Position numbers and translations under genes: made by a program. This document shows, piece by piece, positions 9,319-16,759 of a DNA stretch of 64,000 nt (its first letter is position 1; every line of letters starts with the position of its first letter). Source of the stretch: Neorhizobium galegae bv. orientalis str. HAMBI 540. Its GTDB lineage: Bacteria > Pseudomonadota > Alphaproteobacteria > Rhizobiales > Rhizobiaceae. The notes below the pieces were generated by a model, which did no database searches, was not told the DNA's origin, and worked only from the letters and a program-made list of their open reading frames with translations. The DNA is taken from contig NZ_HG938354.1 in NCBI RefSeq assembly GCF_000731315.1, forward strand, positions 1 to 64,000, in the 5' to 3' direction.

Positions 9319-9510
9319 TCAATAGACGGGATACATGCCCCAGAAAAAGCTTTCCGAATGTTCGCGATCGGGATCGCGGTTTTTGTCACCATCCTCGCGC
9401 ACCTTTTCAAGCGGCGTGCGCTCGGTGCTTTCTGTGTCTGCCTTGCCCGGCGCCCGCCGGCTCAGTCCGAACAGATCAAACCCAAACAGGGATAAGCCAC
9501 CAGCGATCAT
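9319..9510 (-). CDS. Small hypothetical protein (63 aa)
   Basis: A 63-residue open frame that starts with an apolar patch (MIAGGLSLFGFDLFGLSRRA) and continues as a highly charged tail rich in Lys, Asp, Glu and Arg, ending FFWGMYPVY. The case for a real gene is a textbook ribosome site, GGAGG, 6 bases before the ATG, and a terminator stem beyond its stop. No family is recognised. The apolar N-terminus could be a short membrane anchor or an amphipathic helix. Confidence is moderate because short frames arise by chance in GC-rich DNA. Confidence 0.5.
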   Translation of the reverse strand: MIAGGLSLFGFDLFGLSRRAPGKADTESTERTPLEKVREDGDKNRDPDREHSESFFWGMYPVY

Positions 9511-9683
9511 CGTCAGCCTCCGGTCGGTTGAACATCATGCCCGCTAACTTTCGGGCCAAACTCTGCTCGGGTCAATGTAGTCTATCAAAACCCTATACTA
9601 ATTCGTCAACGGGATGGAAACTATTATGTCCGAAATGTGGCAGTTGGCGAAATGCCGATCTTTGCAAGAGCACACGCGTGTCT

Positions 9684-11003
9684 TCAGGCGAAGAAACGGT
9701 TGGCCGGCCGTGGCAGGCCGAGATGGTCGCGAAGCGTCGATCCTTCGTAGTCGGTGCGGAAGATGCTGCGGCGCTGGAGTTCCGGAATAAGCCGCTGCGT
9801 CACGTCGTCCAGGCCCTGCGGCAGGTAGGGGAAAACAACCGTAAAGCCGTCGCTTGCCTCTTCCGAAAGCCAGGTCTGCATCTCGTCGGCAATGGTTTGC
9901 GGCGTGCCGACAAAGGCGAGGCCGGAATAACCGCCGTAACGCTGGGCGAGCTGGCGCACCGTCAGCTTTTCCTGTTCGGCGAGCTTCAGGACCTGGGCGC
10001 GGCCGGACTTGCTGGCGTTGGTCTCCGGAATGTCCGGCAACGGACCGTCCGGATCGAAACCGGAAGCGTCGTAGCCAAGCGCGATCGACAGCGAGGCGAT
10101 GGCGCTGTCGTAATGCACCAGGCTGTCGAGTTTCGCGCGCTTCGCCTTCGCTTCCTCGATGGTATCGCCGACGACGATGAACGCGGCCGGCAGGATCTTC
10201 AGATGGTCTGGATTGCGCGAGGCGGCGACCATGCGGCCCTTGATATCCCCATAAAGCGCCTTGGCAGCGGAAAGATCGCGTGGCGAACAGAAGACCAGTT
10301 CGGCGGTCTCGGCCGCAAGCTGGCGTCCCGGTTCCGATTGTCCGGCCTGGACGATCACCGGCCAGCCTTGCACCGGCCGGGCGATATTGAGCGGCCCGCG
10401 CACGCTGAGTTCCTCACCCTTGTGGTCCAGCACATGCATCTTCTCCGGATCGAAGAAGATGCCGCTTTGCTGATCGCGGATGAAGGCGTCGTCCGCAAAA
10501 CTGTCCCACAATCCGGTGACGACGTCGTAGAACTCGCGCGCCCGCTTGTAGCGCTCGCCGTGCTCCACATGTTCGTCGAGACCGAAATTACGGGCCGAAT
10601 CCGGGTTGGACGTGGTGACGATGTTCCATGCGGCGCGGCCGTTGCTGATATGGTCGAGCGAGGCGAACCGGCGGGCGACGTGATAGGGTTCGTCGAAAGT
10701 GGTCGAGGCGGTCGCCGCAAGGCCGATCTTCTCGGTGACGGCAGCCAGCGCCGAGAGCAGCGTGAACGGCTCAAACGACGTCACGGTATGGCTGCGCTTC
10801 AGCGCTTCGACCGGCATGTTCAGCACCGCGAGATGATCGGCCATGAAGAAGGCGTCGAACTTGGCAGCCTCCAGCTTCTGGATGAAGGACTTGATATGCC
10901 CGAAATTGAAATTGGCATCCGGATAGGCGCCGGGATATCGCCAGGCGCCGGTATGCAGGCTGACGGGACGCATGAAGGCGGTAAGGTGGAGTGGTCTTGC
11001 CAT
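9684..11003 (-). CDS. LLM-class flavin-dependent monooxygenase (NtaA/SnaA/DszA family)
   Basis: A 439-residue bacterial-luciferase-like FMNH2-dependent monooxygenase. It starts MARPLHLTAFMRPVSLHTGA and keeps family blocks such as ISNGRAAWNIVTTSNPDSARNF, HEERYKRAREF-like (GERYKRAREFYDVVTGLWDS) and PVIVQAGQSEPGRQLAAETA, quoted in part. The family cleaves C-S or C-N bonds in compounds such as nitrilotriacetate, dibenzothiophene sulfone and alkyl sulfones. It needs a separate flavin reductase, and none is seen nearby. It is transcribed divergently from an SfnB-type acyl-CoA dehydrogenase, a pairing common in organosulfur scavenging loci, so sulfur acquisition is the favoured role. The 269-base gap holds the shared promoters; no clear operator was recognised. 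Confidence 0.9.
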   Translation of the reverse strand: MARPLHLTAFMRPVSLHTGAWRYPGAYPDANFNFGHIKSFIQKLEAAKFDAFFMADHLAVLNMPVEALKRSHTVTSFEPFTLLSALAAVTEKIGLAATASTTFDEPYHVARRFASLDHISNGRAAWNIVTTSNPDSARNFGLDEHVEHGERYKRAREFYDVVTGLWDSFADDAFIRDQQSGIFFDPEKMHVLDHKGEELSVRGPLNIARPVQGWPVIVQAGQSEPGRQLAAETAELVFCSPRDLSAAKALYGDIKGRMVAASRNPDHLKILPAAFIVVGDTIEEAKAKRAKLDSLVHYDSAIASLSIALGYDASGFDPDGPLPDIPETNASKSGRAQVLKLAEQEKLTVRQLAQRYGGYSGLAFVGTPQTIADEMQTWLSEEASDGFTVVFPYLPQGLDDVTQRLIPELQRRSIFRTDYEGSTLRDHLGLPRPANRFFA

Positions 11004-11272
11004 GGGACGACGCTCTTGTAGGGTGAGAAACGGCTGATCGGCTTAAAGTAGGCATTCCCGTTTCACATGCTAAGCAACGTTGTTGCGCCGATTGCATCGT
11101 CCCGGAGAAATTCTCTCTCCTTCCGCTCAACTTAGCGTGACAATCCGCAAATCTCTCTCTTCGGCCACCAAAAGAGAAAATTCACTTCGTTCGACGCGTG
11201 CAATTAAAGCTTTATTCCTTCTCCCCGCCTCCGTGGCGTGGCTCAATGACGGACTTGATCCGGGAGGCGCGC

Positions 11273-12490
11273 ATGAGCAGGGTTTTCCATTTGGCAGGAA
11301 AGATCAGAGCAGTGGCTCCGTACCTCGCGACAGAGGACCAGGCGATCGACGTAGCCAAGGGGCTTTCGGCGCGGATTGCCGAAGGATCGAGCCACCGCGA
11401 CCGGCAGCGACTGCTTCCGCATGACGAGATGGAATTGGTCGCCCAGTCAGGGCTGCTGGGGATAACCGTGCCCGCCGAATATGGTGGCGCCGACATTTCC
11501 AACGCCTTCCTGGCGGAGGTCATCGCCATTCTGTCGGAGGCCGATGCATCTGTCGGACAGATCCCGCAGAACCATTTTTCCATTCTCGAAGCTTTGCGTC
11601 TTTCCGGCAACGAGGAGCAGAAAAAATATTTCTTCGCCCGGGCGCTTGCCGGAGAGCATTTCGGCAATGCCCTTGCCGAGTCCGGAACGAAGGCTGCGGG
11701 CGATATCGAAACCCGGCTTGTGTCGGAAGGTGTCGGCTATCGTATCACCGGCCGCAAATATTATTCGACGGGCGCGCTGTTTGCCGACTGGGTGGCCATC
11801 TTCGGTCTCGATCCCGAAGGCAAAGCGGTCATGGCGATCGTGCCGCGCGATGCGGAAGGGCTGACGATCGTCGACGATTGGGACGGGTTCGGCCAGCGCA
11901 CCACGGCCAGCGGCACCGTGCTGATCGACAATGTATACGTCTCGCCGGACTCGGTCATCAGCTACTACCGGAGTTTCGAACGGCATGCGCCGCTCGGCTC
12001 GCTTGGCCAGTTGCTGCATGCCGCCGTCGATCTGGGGATTGCGCGCGCCGCCTTTGCCGACATGGTCGGCTTCGTGCGCAGCAAATCCCGCGGCATCCGC
12101 AATGTCGGCATCGAGACGGCAAGTGCCGATCCGCTGACCATCGCGCGGACCGGCTCGATCGCCGTCAAACTGGAAGCCGCGAGCGCCGTTCTGGAACGAG
12201 CCGGTCGCAAGGTCGATGTCGCCCAGATCAACCCGTCCTCGGAGACTGCGATCGAGGCCTCGCTTTCCGTCGCTGCCGCAAAGATCCTGACGACGGAGGC
12301 AGCACTCGACGCGACCAACGGTCTGTTCGAACTCGCCGGAACGTCTGCGACCAAGGAGGACCTGAACCTCGACCGCCATTGGCGCAACGCCCGCACCCAT
12401 ACGGTGCACGATCCGGTGCGCTGGAAACATCACGCGATCGGTGATTTTCACCTGAACGGCAACGTCCCGCGGCCGAACGGACAGTTCTGA
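11273..12490 (+). CDS. SfnB-type acyl-CoA dehydrogenase family flavoprotein
   Basis: A 405-residue acyl-CoA dehydrogenase-fold flavoprotein resembling SfnB and DszC proteins of sulfur acquisition. Family blocks include GLLGITVPAEYGGADISN, FGNALAESGTKAAGDIETRL, GRKYYSTGALFADWV and the C-terminal RHWRNARTHTVHDPVRWK. The start was set at the ATG preceded by GGGAGG with 5 bases spacing; in-frame ATGs at 11198 and 11246 lack such a site. Partner reactions in this family are flavin-dependent oxygenations of alkyl sulfones or sulfoxides. The divergent LLM monooxygenase and the downstream Rrf2 regulator support a sulfur-related unit. Confidence 0.88.
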   Translation: MSRVFHLAGKIRAVAPYLATEDQAIDVAKGLSARIAEGSSHRDRQRLLPHDEMELVAQSGLLGITVPAEYGGADISNAFLAEVIAILSEADASVGQIPQNHFSILEALRLSGNEEQKKYFFARALAGEHFGNALAESGTKAAGDIETRLVSEGVGYRITGRKYYSTGALFADWVAIFGLDPEGKAVMAIVPRDAEGLTIVDDWDGFGQRTTASGTVLIDNVYVSPDSVISYYRSFERHAPLGSLGQLLHAAVDLGIARAAFADMVGFVRSKSRGIRNVGIETASADPLTIARTGSIAVKLEAASAVLERAGRKVDVAQINPSSETAIEASLSVAAAKILTTEAALDATNGLFELAGTSATKEDLNLDRHWRNARTHTVHDPVRWKHHAIGDFHLNGNVPRPNGQF

Positions 12491-12496
12491 AGGACT

Positions 12497-12516
12497 GCTG
12501 CGCAAAAAGGCGCAGC
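12497..12516. terminator. Stem-loop after the SfnB-type gene
   Basis: A 7-bp perfect stem GCTGCGC / GCGCAGC with a 6-base AAAAAG loop lies directly behind the stop at 12490 and before the convergent Rrf2 gene. There is no long T-run, so termination is likely but not certain. Confidence 0.5.
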
Positions 12517-12550
12517 GGTTTGCGGCGGCGTCAGGCGAACCGGTTGAATT

Positions 12551-13006
12551 CTATTTGCTGCCGGCCTGCGCGTCGTCGAGAACGCCGCTCGAGCGTTTGG
12601 CGACCATCTGTTCCAGCGTCATGTTATCGAGGACCGCAGCGATCGCGTCGCGCACTTCCGTCATCGAATGGCGGATCTGACAGTCTTCCGGGTGGTCGCA
12701 ATCGTCGCAGGGCTCGAACGCCGTCTTGCTGGCGCAGCGGATCGGCGCCAGCGGACCGTCCAAGATGCGGACCGCCTGGCCGACATAGATCTGCGAAGCG
12801 GGCTTGGACAGCGCATAACCGCCGCCAGGCCCTTTTTTCGAGCGCAGCATGCCGCCCTTGCGCAGTTCGAGCAGGATCGCATCAAGAAATTTTTTGGAAA
12901 TATTGTTCTGTTGGGCGATGTCGCTGACGAAGGCGGTCTTGCCGGGTTCAAGCTGCGCAAGGTGGACAAGCGCCTTCAGTCCGTATTTTCCCTTTTTCGT
13001 CAGCAT
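12551..13006 (-). CDS. Rrf2-family transcriptional regulator with cysteine cluster
   Basis: A 151-residue Rrf2 (IscR/RirA/CymR-like) repressor. The winged helix spans about residues 1-70 (MLTKKGKYGLKALVHLAQLE, SKKFLDAILLELRKGGML and the GPGGGYAL wing). Four cysteines, C91, C100, C103 and C109, sit in the region where relatives bind an Fe-S cluster. This suggests sensing of iron, Fe-S status or redox, although the CxxC spacing differs from classical IscR. Start chosen at the ATG beginning MLTKKGKYG, the conserved family start; an upstream TTG would add 28 residues not expected in the family. It sits beside sulfur-scavenging genes and may control them. Confidence 0.85.
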   Translation of the reverse strand: MLTKKGKYGLKALVHLAQLEPGKTAFVSDIAQQNNISKKFLDAILLELRKGGMLRSKKGPGGGYALSKPASQIYVGQAVRILDGPLAPIRCASKTAFEPCDDCDHPEDCQIRHSMTEVRDAIAAVLDNMTLEQMVAKRSSGVLDDAQAGSK

Positions 13007-13119
13007 CGAAGATCGAAATTCCGCCTCGCCCGTGTCCTTTCCCCGGCGTCCCCGCCGCGGTTGTGACATCCGATACAGGACCGGCGCCAAAGGTTCAATG
13101 TCGGTTTGCGTGTCTTGCT

Positions 13120-14352
13120 CTAATCTGCCGAAAGATCGCGCAACGTCCGCGGCAGCCTATTCATGCATTCGGCCCCCGTTTCGGCGATCAGGAACTGATC
13201 CTCGATCATCAGCGCGCCGATACCCTGTCCGTAGAACGGCGTCTCCAGCGCCACCACCATGCTCGGCTGGATGATTTCCCGATTGCCGGCGGAGAAGAAC
13301 GGCCATTCCTCGATGCCGATGCTGCCGCCGACCGAATGGCCGAAATGGCCGCGATCATATTCTGCAAAGCCGTCCTTGCGCATCGAGGCGAGCATGGCCG
13401 CATGCACAGCGCCGAACGTATTGCCGGGACGAAGTTCATCGAGCCCGGTTGCGAAAGCGTTTTCCAGCGCCTTGAAGATTTCGCGCGACAATGGCGATGC
13501 ACGGCCATGGGTGAAGGTGCGTGCGCCGTCCGAGGAATAGCCGTCGACCAGCGTTCCGACATCGGCCTTGATCAGCGCGCCCGGGGTCACGACCGCCGAC
13601 ATGTCCGAAAGATCGGCGCCGACCGAGATGAAATCCCAGTGGCCGCTCAGCCCGAAGCCGCCTTCCGCCGCGGCTGCCTGGGCGCCCGCCTTCCAGGCGC
13701 AAGAGAGTTCAGTAAGCTGTGCACCGGGTTTCACCGCCCCCGCCATGCGGACGAGCCCGGCTTCCGCAGCCTTGGCGGCACGACGCAGCCGTTCGATCTC
13801 GCGCGGCGACTTGATGGCCCGTAGGCGGCGCAGCGCGTCCGAGCCATCGGTCCAGGTCACCGTCGGCAAAGCCAGTTTCAGGGCCTCGAAATCGGCGGCC
13901 GGCATGAATTCCAGGTCGGCACCGATCCGTGCCCGATCAAGGCCACGCTCGTTCAGCAGATCGCCGAGCAGGCCGAAACATACGGACCGATCGAACGTTT
14001 CCGGCCGAGGTCCGAAAGACCCGAGCCGGCGATAGGCCTCGTTGATCTGCTCAACGCTCTCGGCTCCCGTCAGATCGAGCATGTCGATCCAGCCGCGATG
14101 GGTGCGCAGGTCCACGTCTGCCGCAGCCTTGCGGATCGAGCCGGCGGCGTGGTCGCTGGCGATCGCAGCCAGACCGGTCGCGGCATCGGCCGGCACAAGC
14201 GCGATTGCGGCACCCGCCCTGCCCCACATGGTTGCCACACCGGCCGGCGCACCCACCGCATACCGAAAGGCTTCGGGCTGGAAGATTACCAGGGCGTCGA
14301 GGCCGGCTTGCTCCATCAGACGCTCTGCATAGCGGCGGTCGATATCACTCAT
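13120..14352 (-). CDS. M24-family metallopeptidase (Xaa-Pro aminopeptidase-like)
   Basis: A 410-residue creatinase/prolidase-fold protein. The N-terminal creatinase-like domain covers about residues 1-165, and the pita-bread catalytic domain about 175-395. The five expected metal ligands can be picked out: two Asp in KADVGTLVDGYSSDGART, His in GHFGHSVGG, Glu in VALETPFYG and Glu in LMIEDQFL. The start ATG has a GGAG site 6 bases upstream; the open frame continues further but that extension overlaps other coding remnants. Likely a dipeptidase or Xaa-Pro peptidase; the substrate is not evident. It is transcribed toward the Rrf2 gene. Confidence 0.88.
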   Translation of the reverse strand: MSDIDRRYAERLMEQAGLDALVIFQPEAFRYAVGAPAGVATMWGRAGAAIALVPADAATGLAAIASDHAAGSIRKAAADVDLRTHRGWIDMLDLTGAESVEQINEAYRRLGSFGPRPETFDRSVCFGLLGDLLNERGLDRARIGADLEFMPAADFEALKLALPTVTWTDGSDALRRLRAIKSPREIERLRRAAKAAEAGLVRMAGAVKPGAQLTELSCAWKAGAQAAAAEGGFGLSGHWDFISVGADLSDMSAVVTPGALIKADVGTLVDGYSSDGARTFTHGRASPLSREIFKALENAFATGLDELRPGNTFGAVHAAMLASMRKDGFAEYDRGHFGHSVGGSIGIEEWPFFSAGNREIIQPSMVVALETPFYGQGIGALMIEDQFLIAETGAECMNRLPRTLRDLSAD

Positions 14353-14571
14353 CGCGTTCTCCAAATCCGTCTTTTCTCGAGGCCTTAGCCGGCCTCCGGT
14401 CAAATCGCCAGCGGTTGGAACAAAATTCCTGAATGCTGTCGTGGCGGCGAAGAGCATTTCCCGCCGGTGCCCAAAATCACCCTCCGCCACCCTTCCGGCT
14501 GAGAGCGACTGAGATGTTCTCCGCGCCGGTATACAATGGCTGAAAATGGCCGGCATGATCAGGGAGTTTAA

Positions 14572-14802
14572 GATGACCGGTTTGACGATCCAATCGTCGA
14601 ACTGCTCAGGCAGTTGTCGAAGACGGTGACGCTGGTGCTCGTCTCCCACGATATCGGGCTCGTCGCCTCGCTCTGCGAGGAAACCATCATCCTCGAAAGC
14701 GGCAAGATCGTCGAAAGCGGCAGGACCCGAGATACCCTCGCCGCTCCTCGTCATGCCTACACGCAAAAGCTCTTGTCCAGCATTCCCCGCATGCCGGCCT
14801 GA
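14572..14802 (+). pseudogene. Remnant of an oligopeptide-type ABC transporter ATPase (C-terminus only)
   Basis: The reading frame encodes the C-terminal part of an Opp/Dpp-type ATP-binding protein: IVELLRQLSKTVTLVLVSHD, with the switch histidine in SHD, then EETIILESGKIVESG and YTQKLLSSIP. Walker A, the signature motif and Walker B are missing. Homology appears to begin near 14592, with an in-frame stop at 14569 just before it, so about four fifths of the gene has been lost. This is a deletion scar, probably of a peptide-type importer once upstream of the nitroreductase. The approximately 220 bases before it hold nothing recognisable. Confidence 0.75.
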
Positions 14803-14829
14803 TCCCTTTCCTCTCCAAAGGAGTTTTCG

Positions 14830-15672
14830 ATGTCCATTTCCCGCTTCGCCTTCGCCGCTGAAACTGCCTCCACCCCGGTCGATCTTCTGCGCCAGCGTTA
14901 TGGATCGGATCAGCCGGCCTCGACGGCGGAGTGGAACACGGCGCTCGAGGCGATCCTTTCGCACCGTTCCGTTCGCACCTATCTGCCGAAACCAGTGCCT
15001 GAAAGCGTGCTGCATCTGATCGTCGCGGCGGCCCAATCGGCGCCGACCTCCTCCGGCCTGCAGGCCTGGAGCGTCGTGGCGGTCGAGGCCCCGAACGGCG
15101 GAAAAAGCTTGCCGAACTAGCCTCCCCCAATCCGCAGATCATCTCGGCACCCGCTCTTCCTCGTCTGGATCGCCGATCTCTCGCGGTTGAGGAAAATCAC
15201 CACCGAACAGGGCAAGACCGGAGAAGGCTTCGACTATCTCGAAAGCTTCCTGCTGGCGACGCTTGCCGCTCAGAATGCGCTGGTCGCGCTCGAATCGCTT
15301 GGTCTCGGCACCTGCTATATCGGTGGCATTCGCAACCATCCCGCCGAAGTGGGCGAACTGCTCGGCTTGCCGCCGGAGGCCTTGGCAGTGTTCGGAATGA
15401 CGGTCGGATACCCAGACCCGGCGGTCGGGACCGAGGTCAAGGCGCGCCTGCCGCAATCCCTCGTGCTTCATCGCGAGCAATATCAGGCAGCACCGCCGGA
15501 AGCGGATCTCGCCACCTACGATGACACGATGCGGCCCTTTCAGACCGGCCAGGGCATGGCGGTGCCCGGCTGGACCAGTGTCGTCGTGAGCCGCATTGCC
15601 GACGCACCGGCCTTGAAAGGCCGGCACGTGCTGCTCGATGTGGTGCGACGGATGGGTTTCAAGGTGAAATAG
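14830..15672 (+). pseudogene. NADPH-dependent nitroreductase/oxidoreductase, frameshifted
   Basis: An NfsA-like nitroreductase of about 280 residues, interrupted. The N-terminal part (14830-15120) carries the family blocks ILSHRSVRTYLPKPVPE and AAAQSAPTSSGLQAWSVVAV and then ends at a TAG (15118-15120). Homology continues in another frame (ERRKKLAELASPNPQIIS) and returns to the first frame near 15140 (LFLVWIADLSRLRKITTEQG). It runs on to 15672 with LLATLAAQNALVALESLGLG and GMTVGYPDP. One base seems lost near 15090 and one gained near 15140, so two compensating indels break the gene. A sequencing error cannot be ruled out; otherwise it is inactive. The start has AAGGAG close upstream. Confidence 0.82.
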
Positions 15673-15688
15673 CGGGGCAGGCAGGCCC

Positions 15689-16759
15689 TCAATCCACGAT
15701 CGGGACGATCTGCGCGGGATCAATCTGCAGCCAGGCCGGCGCGCCGACCTCGAAGACGTCCGCTGGCGGCGCGGCGACACGGAATTGCAATCCGCTGTCC
15801 GTCGACTGGAAGACGTAGTCCCAGGTCTCGCCAAGGAACGAGGATTGCCGCACCGAGCCTTGCAGGTTGATGGCCTTTTCCCGGGGAGCCTCGATTGCGG
15901 AAAGCTTCATCGCCTGCGGCCGGATGGAGACGGTGATCGGGCCGCCGCCAGAAACCTCTTCGCCGATCATTGCCCGCGGCACACTGAAGCCCGCAAAGTC
16001 GATCATGTGGTTGCCGCAATTGCCGGAGAGGAAATTGGTGCGGCCGATGAAGCTCGCCACAAACCGGGTCTTCGGCCGGCTGTAGAGCGCGTAAGGGCTG
16101 TCGATCTGTTCGAGGCGGCCGTTGTTCATCACAGCGATACGGTCCGAAGTCACCATCGCCTCTCCCTGGTCGTGGGTGACATAGACCGAGGTGATCTTGA
16201 ACTCGTCATGCATGCGCTTAATTTCGAAACGCATTTCTTCGCGAAGGTTGGCGTCGAGGTTCGAGAGCGGCTCGTCGAGCAGCAGTACGGCCGGACGGAT
16301 AACCACGGCGCGGGCGAGCGCGACACGCTGCTGTTGGCCCCCGGAAAGCTCGGCCGGGTAACGGTCGGCGAGATGGCTCATCCGCACGGTTTCCAGCACC
16401 GCGCCGACGCGCTTCTTGACTTCATCGCTCGGCAGCTTGCGCAGGTTGAGGCCGAAGGCGACGTTCTGCGACACCGTCATGTTCGGCCAGATCGCGTAGG
16501 ACTGGAAGATCATCGACATGCCGCGCTTTTCCGGCGGCACGGAGCCTGATGGTGCCGACAATATTTTACCGTCGAGCTCGATCGAGCCGGAGGTGGGGTC
16601 GATGAAGCCTGCGATCATCCGGAGCGTCGTCGTCTTGCCGCAGCCGGAAGGGCCGAGCAGCGAGACGAATTCGCCGGGCTTGATATGCAGGTCGAAATCC
16701 AGAACCGCATCGACGGCACCGAAACGGCGACCGAGTTTCCTGAGGACAAGTCCGTCCAT
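15689..16759 (-). CDS. ABC transporter ATP-binding protein (Fbp/Pot type)
   Basis: A 356-residue importer ATPase. Walker A is LLGPSGCGKTTTLRMIAG, the Q-loop FQSYAIWPNMTV, the signature [14 protein letters not shown], Walker B PAVLLLDEPLSNLD, and the switch VTHDQGEA. A C-terminal TOBE-type regulatory region covers about residues 260-356. Start at the ATG with GAGGAGAA upstream. Its first base overlaps the permease stop (TAATG), showing translational coupling. With the double-length permease and the periplasmic binding protein upstream it forms an iron/thiamine/polyamine-class importer, transcribed last in the six-gene unit that begins at 23106. The cargo is unknown. Confidence 0.92.
   Translation of the reverse strand: MDGLVLRKLGRRFGAVDAVLDFDLHIKPGEFVSLLGPSGCGKTTTLRMIAGFIDPTSGSIELDGKILSAPSGSVPPEKRGMSMIFQSYAIWPNMTVSQNVAFGLNLRKLPSDEVKKRVGAVLETVRMSHLADRYPAELSGGQQQRVALARAVVIRPAVLLLDEPLSNLDANLREEMRFEIKRMHDEFKITSVYVTHDQGEAMVTSDRIAVMNNGRLEQIDSPYALYSRPKTRFVASFIGRTNFLSGNCGNHMIDFAGFSVPRAMIGEEVSGGGPITVSIRPQAMKLSAIEAPREKAINLQGSVRQSSFLGETWDYVFQSTDSGLQFRVAAPPADVFEVGAPAWLQIDPAQIVPIVD

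Noticed and set aside
9150..11021. 623-codon plus-strand frame
   Set aside because: It is antisense to the flavin monooxygenase gene and shows no recognisable protein motif.
14353..15036. N-terminal extension of the M24 peptidase frame
   Set aside because: It is composed of shadow sequence opposite the nitroreductase remnant, and ATG 14352 has a ribosome site and the family N-terminus.
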